A stretch of 6,913 nt of DNA from NCBI GenBank assembly GCA_017523005.1, contig JAFWXG010000227.1:1-6913 (forward strand), in the 5' to 3' direction. The position numbers were made by a program, and so were the translations under genes. The notes below the pieces were generated by a model. The model did not search any database, had not been told where the DNA came from, and saw nothing but the letters and a program-made list of their open reading frames with translations. This DNA comes from Clostridia bacterium (GTDB lineage: Bacteria; Bacillota; Clostridia; RGIG6154). Below, one piece after another: positions 1-5,900 of the stretch (the first letter of the stretch is position 1; each line of letters starts with the position of its first letter).

Positions 1-98
1 ACAACTACATGACCGTTTTCTAGTTCAACCTTAAATGTTGCGTTAGGCATTGCTTCCACAACTTTTCCGTCTAACTCTAAAACATCATCTTTTGCCAT
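1..98 (-). CDS. infA: Translation initiation factor IF-1 (5' part, runs off the window)
   Basis: IF-1 binds the ribosomal A site on the 30S subunit and works with IF-2 and IF-3 in initiation. Only the first 32 codons are present. They read MAKDDVLELDGKVVEAMPNA and continue TFKVELENGHVV, which is the start of the S1/OB-fold barrel and typical of bacterial IF-1 (full length about 72 residues). The ATG at 98-96 has a strong SD (GGAGG at 110-106, 7 bases away). It starts 23 bases after the KOW gene stop, and the map-KOW-infA order is usual in Firmicutes. rpmJ and rpsM would be expected next, outside the window. Confidence 0.95.
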   Translation of the reverse strand, partial: MAKDDVLELDGKVVEAMPNATFKVELENGHVV

Positions 99-121
99 GA
101 ATATACCTCCTTTTCACCTCA

Positions 122-379
122 TTACTCTATTTCTGCAATTGCTCGTCTTATCATAGAGTTTGTAACTGTTTGTTCTTCGGTTAGCTTATTAGCTATATTT
201 TCCAGAAAAAATTCAGTAACTCGGAGATGTTTTATTTTCTTCTTTTTTGGCATATCCACTTTTCGTATCTTTCCGTCAGAAATATAACAGAAGTTATCTT
301 CTACAGAAAGAACAACAAAGTATCTGTCTTTATCCCTGCCTGCGGTCGATAATACGACCTTTCCGGGGTAAATGTCCAA
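122..379 (-). CDS. KOW domain-containing RNA-binding protein (L14e/L6e/L27e-like), between map and infA
   Basis: This is an 85-residue small basic protein of the bacterial KOW family related to archaeal and eukaryotic L14e/L6e/L27e. Residues 4-36 (PGKVVLSTAGRDKDRYFVVL and onward to SDG) form the KOW/SH3-like barrel. A lysine-rich patch (PKKKKIKHLR, 44-53) follows, then a probably helical tail. The family sits between map and infA in many Firmicutes, including Bacillus (I recall ybzG there, not verified). Its precise role is not established; RNA or ribosome binding is inferred from the KOW fold. The start is TTG at 379-377: an in-frame TGA at 388-386 closes the frame just upstream, and GAGGTG at 392-387 lies 7 bases away. 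It lies 21 bases after the map stop and 23 before infA. Confidence 0.88.
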   Translation of the reverse strand: MDIYPGKVVLSTAGRDKDRYFVVLSVEDNFCYISDGKIRKVDMPKKKKIKHLRVTEFFLENIANKLTEEQTVTNSMIRRAIAEIE

Positions 380-392
380 ACAAAATCACCTC
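377..392 (-). promoter_or_regulatory. SD and TTG start of the KOW gene
   Basis: GAGGTG (392-387) is 7 bases before TTG 379-377. An in-frame TGA at 388-386, overlapping the SD, leaves no earlier start, and no ATG or GTG lies in frame nearby. Confidence 0.8.
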
Positions 393-400
393 TAAGATTT

Positions 401-1150
401 TTAAATTAGTGTGAGTAGCTTTGGCTCTCCTTTTGTGATTAAAACTGTGTTTTCGTAATGAGCTGACAAGCAGCCGTCCAGAGTTTCAACAGTCCAGCCG
501 TCAGGCAAAACTTTTACTCTGTAATCCCCCATATTTATCATAGGTTCAATTGCCAGCGTCATTCCTGCAACCAATCTTGCACCACGGCCGGGATTGCCGA
601 AGTTTGGGATTTCGGGACTTTCGTGTAGTTCTGCTCCAACGCCGTGTCCCACATAATCACGCACAACTCCATATCCGGCATTTTCTGCACAGACCTGTAC
701 GGCGTGTGAAATATCAGTTATTCGGGCGTTCTCATAGCAGAATTCCAATCCTTCAAAGAAGGACTGTCTTGTAACTTCAATCAGGCGTTTAGCCTCGGGA
801 GAAATGTTCCCTACTGCAAATGTCCTTGCAGCATCTCCGTTATAGCCTTTGTATTTAGCGCCAACATCAATACTGATAATGTCGCCTTCCTTTAAGACTA
901 CCTTTTTAGAGGGAATCCCGTGGATTACCTGATGATTTACCGATGCGCAAATGCTTCCGGGGAAACCGGCATAATTTTTAAAGCTTGGCACTGCACCTTG
1001 TCTACGAATAAAATTTTCAGCAATTTTATCAAGTTCAAAAGTGGTAATGCCAGGTTTTACACTTTCTTCCAAAAGCTGTAAAACCTCGCCTGTAATCTTA
1101 CCTGCAGTTTCCATAAGTTCAATCTCAGTTTTAGATTTAACTATTATCAT
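401..1150 (-). CDS. map: Type I methionine aminopeptidase
   Basis: A cytosolic dimetal hydrolase that removes the initiator Met from nascent proteins when the second residue is small. At 249 residues it has the usual length of short type Ia enzymes, with no N-terminal zinc extension. The five metal ligands are visible: D95 (SIDVGA), D106 (NGDAART), H169 (YVGHGVG), E202 (IEPMIN) and E233 (HYENTV). The substrate-binding histidines H77 (VIHGIP) and H176 (LHESPEIP) are also present. It should therefore be active. The ATG at 1150-1148 is only 3 bases after the adk stop, and its SD (GGGAG, 1163-1159) lies within the last adk codons, so translation is probably coupled. Location in the secY-adk-map block is conserved in Firmicutes. 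Confidence 0.97.
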   Translation of the reverse strand: MIIVKSKTEIELMETAGKITGEVLQLLEESVKPGITTFELDKIAENFIRRQGAVPSFKNYAGFPGSICASVNHQVIHGIPSKKVVLKEGDIISIDVGAKYKGYNGDAARTFAVGNISPEAKRLIEVTRQSFFEGLEFCYENARITDISHAVQVCAENAGYGVVRDYVGHGVGAELHESPEIPNFGNPGRGARLVAGMTLAIEPMINMGDYRVKVLPDGWTVETLDGCLSAHYENTVLITKGEPKLLTLI

Positions 1151-1163
1151 AACTTAAACTCCC
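1148..1163 (-). promoter_or_regulatory. map SD inside the last adk codons
   Basis: GGGAG (1163-1159) encodes the final Gly-Val region of Adk and lies 8 bases before the map ATG at 1150-1148. With a 3-base gap between the genes, map initiation is probably coupled to termination on adk. Confidence 0.72.
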
Positions 1164-1786
1164 AAAGCTTTGAAAACTTCTTTTGTAGTAGCCTCAACAT
1201 CTTTTTTTGACTCAACAGGGGCTAAAATACCCATGTTTTTGTAAAAAGCAATTAGAGGTTCTGTTTGTTTATGATATACCGAAAGTCTGCTTTTAATTGT
1301 TTCGGGATTATCGTCTTTACGGCAAATCAATTCGCCGCCGCATACATCGCATATCCCTTCTTTTTGCGGTTTCTGAAACAATACATGGAATGTTTTACCG
1401 CACTTTGAGCATTCTCTTCTGCCTGACAAGCGGTCTAAAATAACCTCGTCTTCAAGTTCAATGCTCAAGACTTTATCAATACGGATATCTGCTTCCACCA
1501 AAGCTTCAGCTTGTGGGATAGTTCTTGGAAAACCATCTAAGATAAATCCGTTCTTACAATCGTCTTCTTTTATTCTTTCGAATAAGATTTTTATAACTAC
1601 TTCGTCGGGAACCAGTTGACCTTTATCAATGAAATCTTTTGCGATTTTACCTAAGTCTGTCTGTGCTGAAATTGCCTGTCTTATAATAAACCCTGTTGAA
1701 ATTGTGGGAATATTAAGTTTTTTAGCAATTCTTTCAGCCTGCGTACCTTTTCCGGCACCCGGCGCACCTAACAAAATGAGTTTCAT
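1154..1786 (-). CDS. adk: Adenylate kinase, zinc-binding LID type
   Basis: Catalyses ATP + AMP = 2 ADP in the cytosol. At 210 residues it is a long-form bacterial enzyme. The P-loop is GAPGAGKGT (7-15). The AMP-binding segment is STGFIIR (30-36), followed by GQLVPDEVV (56-64) and LDGFPRT (83-89), with R88. The LID (about 123-160) carries four cysteines in a CxxC/CxxC arrangement (C126, C129, C146, C149), the zinc-stabilised LID common in Gram-positive bacteria. DD158-159 and R167 also match catalytic positions. An oddity is F33, where Asp or Asn is more usual after STG. The ATG at 1786-1784 has GAGG at 1799-1796, 27 bases after the secY stop. It ends 3 bases before map. Confidence 0.97.
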   Translation of the reverse strand: MKLILLGAPGAGKGTQAERIAKKLNIPTISTGFIIRQAISAQTDLGKIAKDFIDKGQLVPDEVVIKILFERIKEDDCKNGFILDGFPRTIPQAEALVEADIRIDKVLSIELEDEVILDRLSGRRECSKCGKTFHVLFQKPQKEGICDVCGGELICRKDDNPETIKSRLSVYHKQTEPLIAFYKNMGILAPVESKKDVEATTKEVFKALGV

Positions 1787-1813
1787 AATCGGTTTCCTCG
1801 CTATTTTGAAATT

Positions 1814-3094
1814 TTATTGTAAAAAGCCTTTGTAATGACGCATTAACATCTGAGATTCTAACTGTTTAACAGTTTCTAATGCAACGCTTACCAAAATGAG
1901 GATTGATGTACCACCGATACCGATATTTGCATTTAAAACTGCACCTAAAACGATAGGCAATAATGCAATAATACCAAGTGCAAACGCACCAATCAAGGTA
2001 ACTTTGCTTAAAATCTTTGAAATGTAATCAGATGTTGGTCTTCCCGGACGAATTCCAGGAATAAATCCACCATTATTCTTCATGTTATTTGCCATTTCCA
2101 CTGGATTAAACTGAATGGAAGTATAGAAATAAGTGAAGAAGATAATCAACAAGAAGTAGATAATTCCGTAGAACCAACTATCTTGCTGGAATAATTGCAT
2201 AAATCCATACCAGAATGTTCCGGGCTGCGGATTAACTGAGAACAAGGTTGCAATTGTTGGTGGGAAAGATAAAATTGACATCGCAAAGATGATTGGCATA
2301 ACGCCTGCCAAACAAACCTTTAACGGAATGTGTGTACTCTGACCACCATACATTTTTCTACCCTGAACTCGTTTTGCATACTGAACAGGAATTCTGCGTT
2401 CGCCTTCGTTGATAATTACAACAAATGCGATAATCAAAACTGCCAAAGCAACTAACGCAACTGCACCTACAACACTCCAGAAACTGAAGTTTAAGCCTTT
2501 CATAAAGCTGTAGAGCCAGTTAATTGCATTGCTTCCACCTGACACGATACCGGTAAAGATGAGAAGGGAAATACCATTTCCAATTCCTTTTTCGGTAATC
2601 TGTTCACCTAACCACATCAAGAATGCTGTACCTGCTGTGAATGTAGCTGTTATAGTGATGAAGGATAAGATCCCAGGATTTTGTACGGAACCCTGTAATG
2701 CTGCATAAAGACCAGATGCCTGGATAAATGCAAGAACCACAGTACCATAACGGGTATACTGAGCAATTTTCTTTCTTCCTTCTTCGCCTTCTTTAGCTAA
2801 ACGCTCTAAAGCAGGAACTGCAACTGTTAAAAGCTGCAAGATAATTGATGAGTTGATGTATGGGGTAATACTCATTGCAAAAATTGTTGCGTTTGAGAAT
2901 GCACCACCACTGATGGTATCAAAAAATCCAAATAATGAGTTAGGATTTTCAGCTAATGTTTTTAACGCATCGCGTGCCAAACCTGGAACTGGAATAACTG
3001 ATCCAAGGCGGAAAACAACAAGCAATAAAAGTGTGTAAAGAATTCTTTTACGAATATCTGCAACTTTCCATGCATTTGCCAATGTCTTAAACAG
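1814..3094 (-). CDS. secY: Protein translocase channel subunit SecY, probable CTG start
   Basis: SecY forms the membrane channel for Sec export and membrane insertion with SecE and SecG. From CTG at 3094-3092 it has 426 residues and about ten membrane segments. The N-terminus reads (M)FKTLANAWKVADIRKR, as expected for the family. Then come TM1 (about 18-36), the plug region (FGFFDTISGGAFSN, about 55-68), SITPYINSSIILQLL (about 75-89), and EKGIGNGISLL (about 168-178). The cytoplasmic loops with RRIPVQYAKR (about 233-242) and GGFIPGIRPGRP (about 342-353) contact the ribosome or SecA. The C-terminus MRHYKGFLQ is normal. An in-frame TAA lies 6 bases before the CTG. The only other early start, TTG at 3082-3080 (422 residues), removes conserved FKT and sits 20 bases from the SD. 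No ATG is available near the start. Confidence 0.93.
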   Translation of the reverse strand: MFKTLANAWKVADIRKRILYTLLLLVVFRLGSVIPVPGLARDALKTLAENPNSLFGFFDTISGGAFSNATIFAMSITPYINSSIILQLLTVAVPALERLAKEGEEGRKKIAQYTRYGTVVLAFIQASGLYAALQGSVQNPGILSFITITATFTAGTAFLMWLGEQITEKGIGNGISLLIFTGIVSGGSNAINWLYSFMKGLNFSFWSVVGAVALVALAVLIIAFVVIINEGERRIPVQYAKRVQGRKMYGGQSTHIPLKVCLAGVMPIIFAMSILSFPPTIATLFSVNPQPGTFWYGFMQLFQQDSWFYGIIYFLLIIFFTYFYTSIQFNPVEMANNMKNNGGFIPGIRPGRPTSDYISKILSKVTLIGAFALGIIALLPIVLGAVLNANIGIGGTSILILVSVALETVKQLESQMLMRHYKGFLQ

Positions 3095-3537
3095 TAGTTA
3101 ACCACCTCAGCCTTTCCGCCGGCTGTTTCAATTTTAGCTTTTGCTGATGCAGTGAATTTTGCAGCCTTTACAATAACTTTCTTAGAAATTTCGCCGTTGC
3201 CGAGAACTACAATGCCGTCACAAGTTTTCTTAATGATACCTTTTTCCTTTAAGAGTTTTGCATCAACTTCTGTGTTGTTTTCGAATACTTCAAATGCAGA
3301 AACATTTACTTCTACATATTCTTTTGCGAAAATATTTGTAAAACCACGCTTAGGAAGTCTTCTGTATAAAGGCATCTGACCGCCTTCAAATCCGGGGCGT
3401 ACGCCACCGCCTGAACGGGAATTCTGACCTTTATGACCACGACCTGCCTGCTTACCATTACCGGAAGCATGACCTCTACCTTTACGATAGTTTTCTTTTA
3501 CGGAACCGGGAACCGGGGACATTTCGCTTAATTTCAT
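2962..3537 (-). CDS. rplO: 50S ribosomal protein L15, stop codon lost; frame runs on into secY
   Basis: L15 is a late-assembling 50S protein that binds 23S rRNA. Residues 1-146 are a normal L15. The N-terminus is rich in Gly and basic residues (RKGRGHASGNGKQAGRGHKG, 18-37). SGGGVRPGFEGGQMPLYRRL (42-61) and PKRGFTNIFAKEYVEV (62-77) follow. The C-terminal domain ends TAGGKAEVV, where family members stop. Here no stop follows: the frame continues for 45 residues (NYCLRHWQMHGK..., rich in Phe, His and Cys, unlike L15) out of phase over the start of secY, ending at TAA 2964-2962. A TAA at 3100-3098 lies one base out of frame, so a single extra base after GTGGTT would restore a standard end. The canonical product therefore corresponds to about 3098-3537. 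The ATG at 3537-3535 has GGGAGGTG just upstream, 16 bases after rpmD. Confidence 0.9.
   Translation of the reverse strand: MKLSEMSPVPGSVKENYRKGRGHASGNGKQAGRGHKGQNSRSGGGVRPGFEGGQMPLYRRLPKRGFTNIFAKEYVEVNVSAFEVFENNTEVDAKLLKEKGIIKKTCDGIVVLGNGEISKKVIVKAAKFTASAKAKIETAGGKAEVVNYCLRHWQMHGKLQIFVKEFFTHFYCLLFSALDQLFQFQVWHAMR
3092..3108 (-). promoter_or_regulatory. secY ribosome binding site and CTG start, inside the rplO end
   Basis: GAGGTG (3108-3103) is an exact match to the anti-SD complement. It also encodes Glu-Val of the L15 C-terminus. Eight bases separate it from CTG at 3094-3092, a normal spacing. An in-frame TAA (3100-3098) lies between them, so secY cannot start earlier. This makes the CTG, rather than the TTG at 3082, the best-supported start. 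Confidence 0.7.
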
Positions 3538-3553
3538 AATGTTACACCTCCCT

Positions 3554-3736
3554 TTATTTTGTTTCCTCTACTGATACAAGGTGAGCTACTTTATTCACCA
3601 TGCCTAAAATCTGAGGAGTAGCCTCCTGTGTTACACTGCTTCTGATTTTTGTCAGACCCAATGCTTTCACAGTTGCGATCTGGTCTTTTTTGCGACCGAT
3701 AAGGCTTTTTGTAAGTGTAATCTTTAACTGTGCCAT
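3554..3736 (-). CDS. rpmD: 50S ribosomal protein L30
   Basis: A small 50S protein contacting 23S rRNA; 60 residues is the normal bacterial length. KITLTKSLIGRKKDQIATVK (5-24) and ALGLTKIRSSV (25-35) form the typical first strand, helix and basic loop. TPQILGMVNKVAHLVSVEE (40-58) gives the second helix and last strand. The ATG at 3736-3734 has AGGAGG 7 bases upstream and lies 21 bases after the rpsE stop. The rpsE-rpmD-rplO order is the standard spc order. Nothing is unusual. Confidence 0.96.
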   Translation of the reverse strand: MAQLKITLTKSLIGRKKDQIATVKALGLTKIRSSVTQEATPQILGMVNKVAHLVSVEETK

Positions 3737-3757
3737 CTTACTTCCTCCTTACTGTAA

Positions 3758-4258
3758 TTAGCCTAAAATTTCTTCTACAGTTTTACCTCTTAATTCTGCA
3801 ACTTCAGCTGCAACCTTAAGATTTGCAAGACCCTGAATTGTTGCACCAACCATGTTTTTAGGGTTGTTAGAACGAAGGGACTTGGTTCTGATATCTTTAA
3901 TTCCGGCAAGTTCGATTACCGCGCGTGCAGGACCGCCTGCAATAACGCCGGTACCGGGTGCTGCCGGTTTTAATAATACGCGACCTGCACCATATTCACC
4001 AATGATTTCATGTGTGATAGTTGTGCCGCTCATTGCAACAGAAACAATATTCTTCTTTGCGTCTTCAATCGCCTTACGAATAGCTTCCGGAATTTCTGCT
4101 GCCTTACCAGTTCCGCAACCTACATGACCGTTTTCGTCACCTACAACCACGAGTGCGCTGAAACGCATGTTTCTACCACCCTTAACTGTTTTGGCAACGC
4201 GGTTAACATGAACCAGTCTTTCTTTTAATTCAACACCGTTTGTGTTAAAATCAGCCAT
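3758..4258 (-). CDS. rpsE: 30S ribosomal protein S5
   Basis: S5 is a 30S protein near the decoding centre and mRNA entry, important for fidelity. At 166 residues it has normal length. Residues about 10-75 form the dsRBD-like N-terminal domain. It includes the loop VNRVAKTVKGGRNMRFSAL (18-36), where spectinomycin-resistance changes occur in other bacteria; the loop is intact here. The C-terminal domain starts with GEYGAGRVLLKPAAPGTGVI (87-106), followed by GGPARAVIELAGI (108-120) and RSNNPKNMV (129-137). The ATG at 4258-4256 has AGGAGG 7 bases upstream, and the SD partly overlaps the second of two tandem stops (TAA TAG) ending rplR. The gap to rplR is 14 bases. Confidence 0.97.
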   Translation of the reverse strand: MADFNTNGVELKERLVHVNRVAKTVKGGRNMRFSALVVVGDENGHVGCGTGKAAEIPEAIRKAIEDAKKNIVSVAMSGTTITHEIIGEYGAGRVLLKPAAPGTGVIAGGPARAVIELAGIKDIRTKSLRSNNPKNMVGATIQGLANLKVAAEVAELRGKTVEEILG

Positions 4259-4272
4259 AATTTAACCTCCTA

Positions 4273-4635
4273 TTAGAATTCCAGACCGCCTTCACGGGCG
4301 CCCTCTGCTAATTCTTTTACTCTGCCATGATAAATGAATCCGCCTCTGTCAAATACAACAGCTTTGATTCCTTTTTCTTCTGCTTTCTTGGCAATCATAA
4401 GGCCAACCTTCTTTGCAGCTTCAGCGTTACCGCTGTATTCGCCGTCAAAGCCTGCTTCCATAGTGGACGCTGCACATAAGGTTACACCCTTTGTATCGTC
4501 AATAATCTGTGCATACATATGTTTATTACTGCGGAATACAGAAAGTCTTGGTCTTTCAGCTGTTCCTGAAATGTTCTTTCTGACTCTTGCGTGTCTTGCA
4601 ACTCGTGCTACACTTTTTGCAGTCTTTTTAATCAT
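4273..4635 (-). CDS. rplR: 50S ribosomal protein L18
   Basis: L18 binds 5S rRNA and joins it to the 50S central protuberance with L5. At 120 residues it has normal length. The basic N-terminal tail (1-26) is followed by RPRLSVFRSNKHMYAQIIDD (28-47) and the C-terminal block VVFDRGGFIYHGRVKELAEG (93-112), both family signatures. It ends in GAREGGLEF, as L18 proteins usually do. The ATG at 4635-4633 has AAGGAGAG (4650-4643) 7 bases upstream. The 37-base gap from rplF holds a short hairpin that overlaps this SD (listed separately). Tandem TAA TAG stops end the gene. Confidence 0.96.
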   Translation of the reverse strand: MIKKTAKSVARVARHARVRKNISGTAERPRLSVFRSNKHMYAQIIDDTKGVTLCAASTMEAGFDGEYSGNAEAAKKVGLMIAKKAEEKGIKAVVFDRGGFIYHGRVKELAEGAREGGLEF

Positions 4636-4642
4636 TACGATT

Positions 4643-4661
4643 CTCTCCTTTCTGATGAAAG
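4643..4661 (-). other. Small hairpin overlapping the rplR ribosome binding site
   Basis: On the mRNA strand CTTTC-ATCA-GAAAG (4661-4648) can form a 5-bp stem with a 4-base loop. The 3' arm runs into the SD AAGGAGAG (4650-4643), sharing three bases. The stem has only two G-C pairs, so any damping of rplR initiation would be slight; it may be chance. Confidence 0.3.
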
Positions 4662-4672
4662 TTCAGGCAACC

Positions 4673-5212
4673 TTATTTCTTACCTGTCTTACCTTCTTTA
4701 CGTCTGATAACTTCGTAGTCGTATTTGATACCCTTGCCCTTATATGGTTCAGGCAATCTCTTTTCACGAACCTTTGCGGCATATTCGCCAACTTCCTGCT
4801 TATCACAGCCGGAAATTACCAAAAGGTTAGGATTGGGAACATCTACTTTAATTGTTTCGGTTTCAAAAATTTCAACCGGATGAGAGTAACCCAAGTTTAA
4901 TGTGATTTTATTTCCCTGCTTAGCTGCTCTGTAACCTACACCGTTGATTTCCAAAGTTTTTGTGTAACCATCTGTTACGCCAATAACCATGTTGTTGATA
5001 AGTGTACGAGTTAAGCCGTGCAGTGACTTGTGATTTTTATTTTCGCTGGGTCTTTCAACAGTAATTGTACCGTCAGCAACCTTAACAATCATGTCACTGT
5101 GCAATACACGAGACAATGTGCCTTTAGGACCTTTTACTGTGATTTCACTACCCGCGAGTTTTACATCAACGCCCTGCGGAATTGCGATAGGCATTCTTCC
5201 GATTCTAGACAT
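4673..5212 (-). CDS. rplF: 50S ribosomal protein L6
   Basis: L6 binds 23S rRNA near the sarcin-ricin loop and factor-binding site. At 179 residues it has normal length and two tandem L6 domains. The first includes MSRIGRMPIAIPQGV (1-15), KGPKGTL (27-33) and SLHGLTRTLINNMVIGV (63-79). The second includes EINGVGYRAAKQGNKITLNL (88-107), GYSHPV (108-113) and the RNA-binding C-terminus PEPYKGKGIKYDYE (154-167) followed by EGKTGKK. The ATG at 5212-5210 has AAGGAGGTG upstream, 33 bases after the rpsH stop. Nothing is unusual. Confidence 0.97.
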   Translation of the reverse strand: MSRIGRMPIAIPQGVDVKLAGSEITVKGPKGTLSRVLHSDMIVKVADGTITVERPSENKNHKSLHGLTRTLINNMVIGVTDGYTKTLEINGVGYRAAKQGNKITLNLGYSHPVEIFETETIKVDVPNPNLLVISGCDKQEVGEYAAKVREKRLPEPYKGKGIKYDYEVIRRKEGKTGKK

Positions 5213-5245
5213 TGTAAAACACCTCCTTAAACTGTGAATACAGCA

Positions 5246-5644
5246 TTACCATACGAATGCCAATACTTCGCCGCCTACATTGTTCTTGCGGGCTTCTTTG
5301 TCTGTCATGATACCTTTAGATGTTGAAACGATAGCAATACCTAAACCTTTCAACACTCTCGGCATATCTTCCTTAGAAGAATAAATTCTAAGACCTGGCT
5401 TAGAAACTCTCTTCAAGCCGGAAATAACTTTCTGTTTATTTACACCGTATTTAAGAGTAATCTTAATCATACCCTGTTTTGTATCTTCGATGACTTCATA
5501 AGCTTTGATGTAGCCTTCATCCAATAAAATCTGAGCGATTGCTTTTTTCATTGTAGAAGAAGGAACTTCAACAGTTTCGTGCTTAGCGTCATTTGCGTTT
5601 CTGATACGGGTAAGCATATCTGCAACCGGATCGGTAATATGCAT
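5246..5644 (-). CDS. rpsH: 30S ribosomal protein S8
   Basis: S8 binds helix 21 of 16S rRNA and is an early 30S assembly protein; in E. coli it also represses the spc operon. I could not identify a S8-like mRNA site here. At 132 residues it has normal length. DPVADMLTRIRNAND (5-19) opens the N-terminal domain. KRVSKPGLRIY (78-88), GLGIAIVSTSKGIMT (100-114) and DKEAR (115-119), then GGEVLAFVW (124-132) form the conserved RNA-binding C-terminal domain. The ATG at 5644-5642 has AAGGAGG 8 bases upstream. The gap from rpsZ is 54 bases, the longest in the window, and I see no clear structure in it. Confidence 0.97.
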   Translation of the reverse strand: MHITDPVADMLTRIRNANDAKHETVEVPSSTMKKAIAQILLDEGYIKAYEVIEDTKQGMIKITLKYGVNKQKVISGLKRVSKPGLRIYSSKEDMPRVLKGLGIAIVSTSKGIMTDKEARKNNVGGEVLAFVW

Positions 5645-5698
5645 AACTTTAACCTCCTTCGCCTAATATAGCGTTTCTTGAATTCCTACTGTATCGGC

Positions 5699-5884
5699 TT
5701 ACCAGCTTGCTTTTTTAACGCCAGGAATCTGACCTTTATAAGCCAATTCTCTGAAGCAGATACGGCAAATACCGAACTTACGCAAGTATGCGTGTGGTCT
5801 GCCGCAGATTTTGCATCTGGTATAAGCTCTTGTTGAAAACTTAGGAGTTCTCTGCTGTTTTATAATCATTGATTTTTTAGCCAA
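5699..5884 (-). CDS. rpsZ: 30S ribosomal protein S14, zinc-binding type Z
   Basis: S14 sits in the 30S head. At 61 residues this is the short zinc-dependent form (also called rpsN type Z), not the roughly 90-100-residue cysteine-free form. The zinc ribbon cysteines are C24, C27, C40 and C43 (CKICGRP ... CRICFREL). The C-terminus ends GQIPGVKKASW, typical of the family. The start is TTG (5884-5882), giving MAKKSMIIKQQ. AAGGAGG (5899-5893) lies 8 bases upstream and overlaps the rplE stop. The ATG for Met6 has no SD at proper distance and would remove conserved residues. Because the protein needs zinc, a zinc-free paralogue may exist elsewhere in the genome. Confidence 0.96.
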   Translation of the reverse strand: MAKKSMIIKQQRTPKFSTRAYTRCKICGRPHAYLRKFGICRICFRELAYKGQIPGVKKASW

Positions 5885-5900
5885 GATTTATTCCTCCTTA
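5882..5900 (-). promoter_or_regulatory. rpsZ SD overlapping the rplE stop, with TTG start
   Basis: AAGGAGG (5899-5893) shares two bases with the rplE TAA (5900-5898) and lies 8 bases before the TTG at 5884-5882. This decides the start and suggests coupled translation of L5 and S14. Confidence 0.8.

Noticed and set aside
1787..1813. Promoter or terminator between secY and adk
   Set aside because: The gap is 27 bases, contains the adk SD, and shows no stem followed by a T run and no -35/-10 pair; the genes are best read as one transcript.
3087..3110. Programmed frameshifting at the end of rplO, with the GAGGTG acting as stimulator
   Set aside because: GTG GTT AAC is not a slippery heptamer, a -1 shift would place tRNA-Val on GGT with poor pairing, and a +1 shift reaches a stop only after three extra codons. 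The SD is fully explained by secY. A one-base deletion or error is simpler.
4334..4900. A 188-codon open frame on the plus strand across rplR and rplF
   Set aside because: It is antisense to two well-conserved ribosomal genes, has no SD, and its protein looks like reversed coding bias (no recognisable domain). The same holds for the other shorter plus-strand frames.
5645..5698. Possible regulatory structure or small gene in the 54-base rpsZ-rpsH gap
   Set aside because: Only a weak imperfect pairing (CGC...GCG with a bulge) can be drawn, and no open frame with an SD other than that of rpsH exists.
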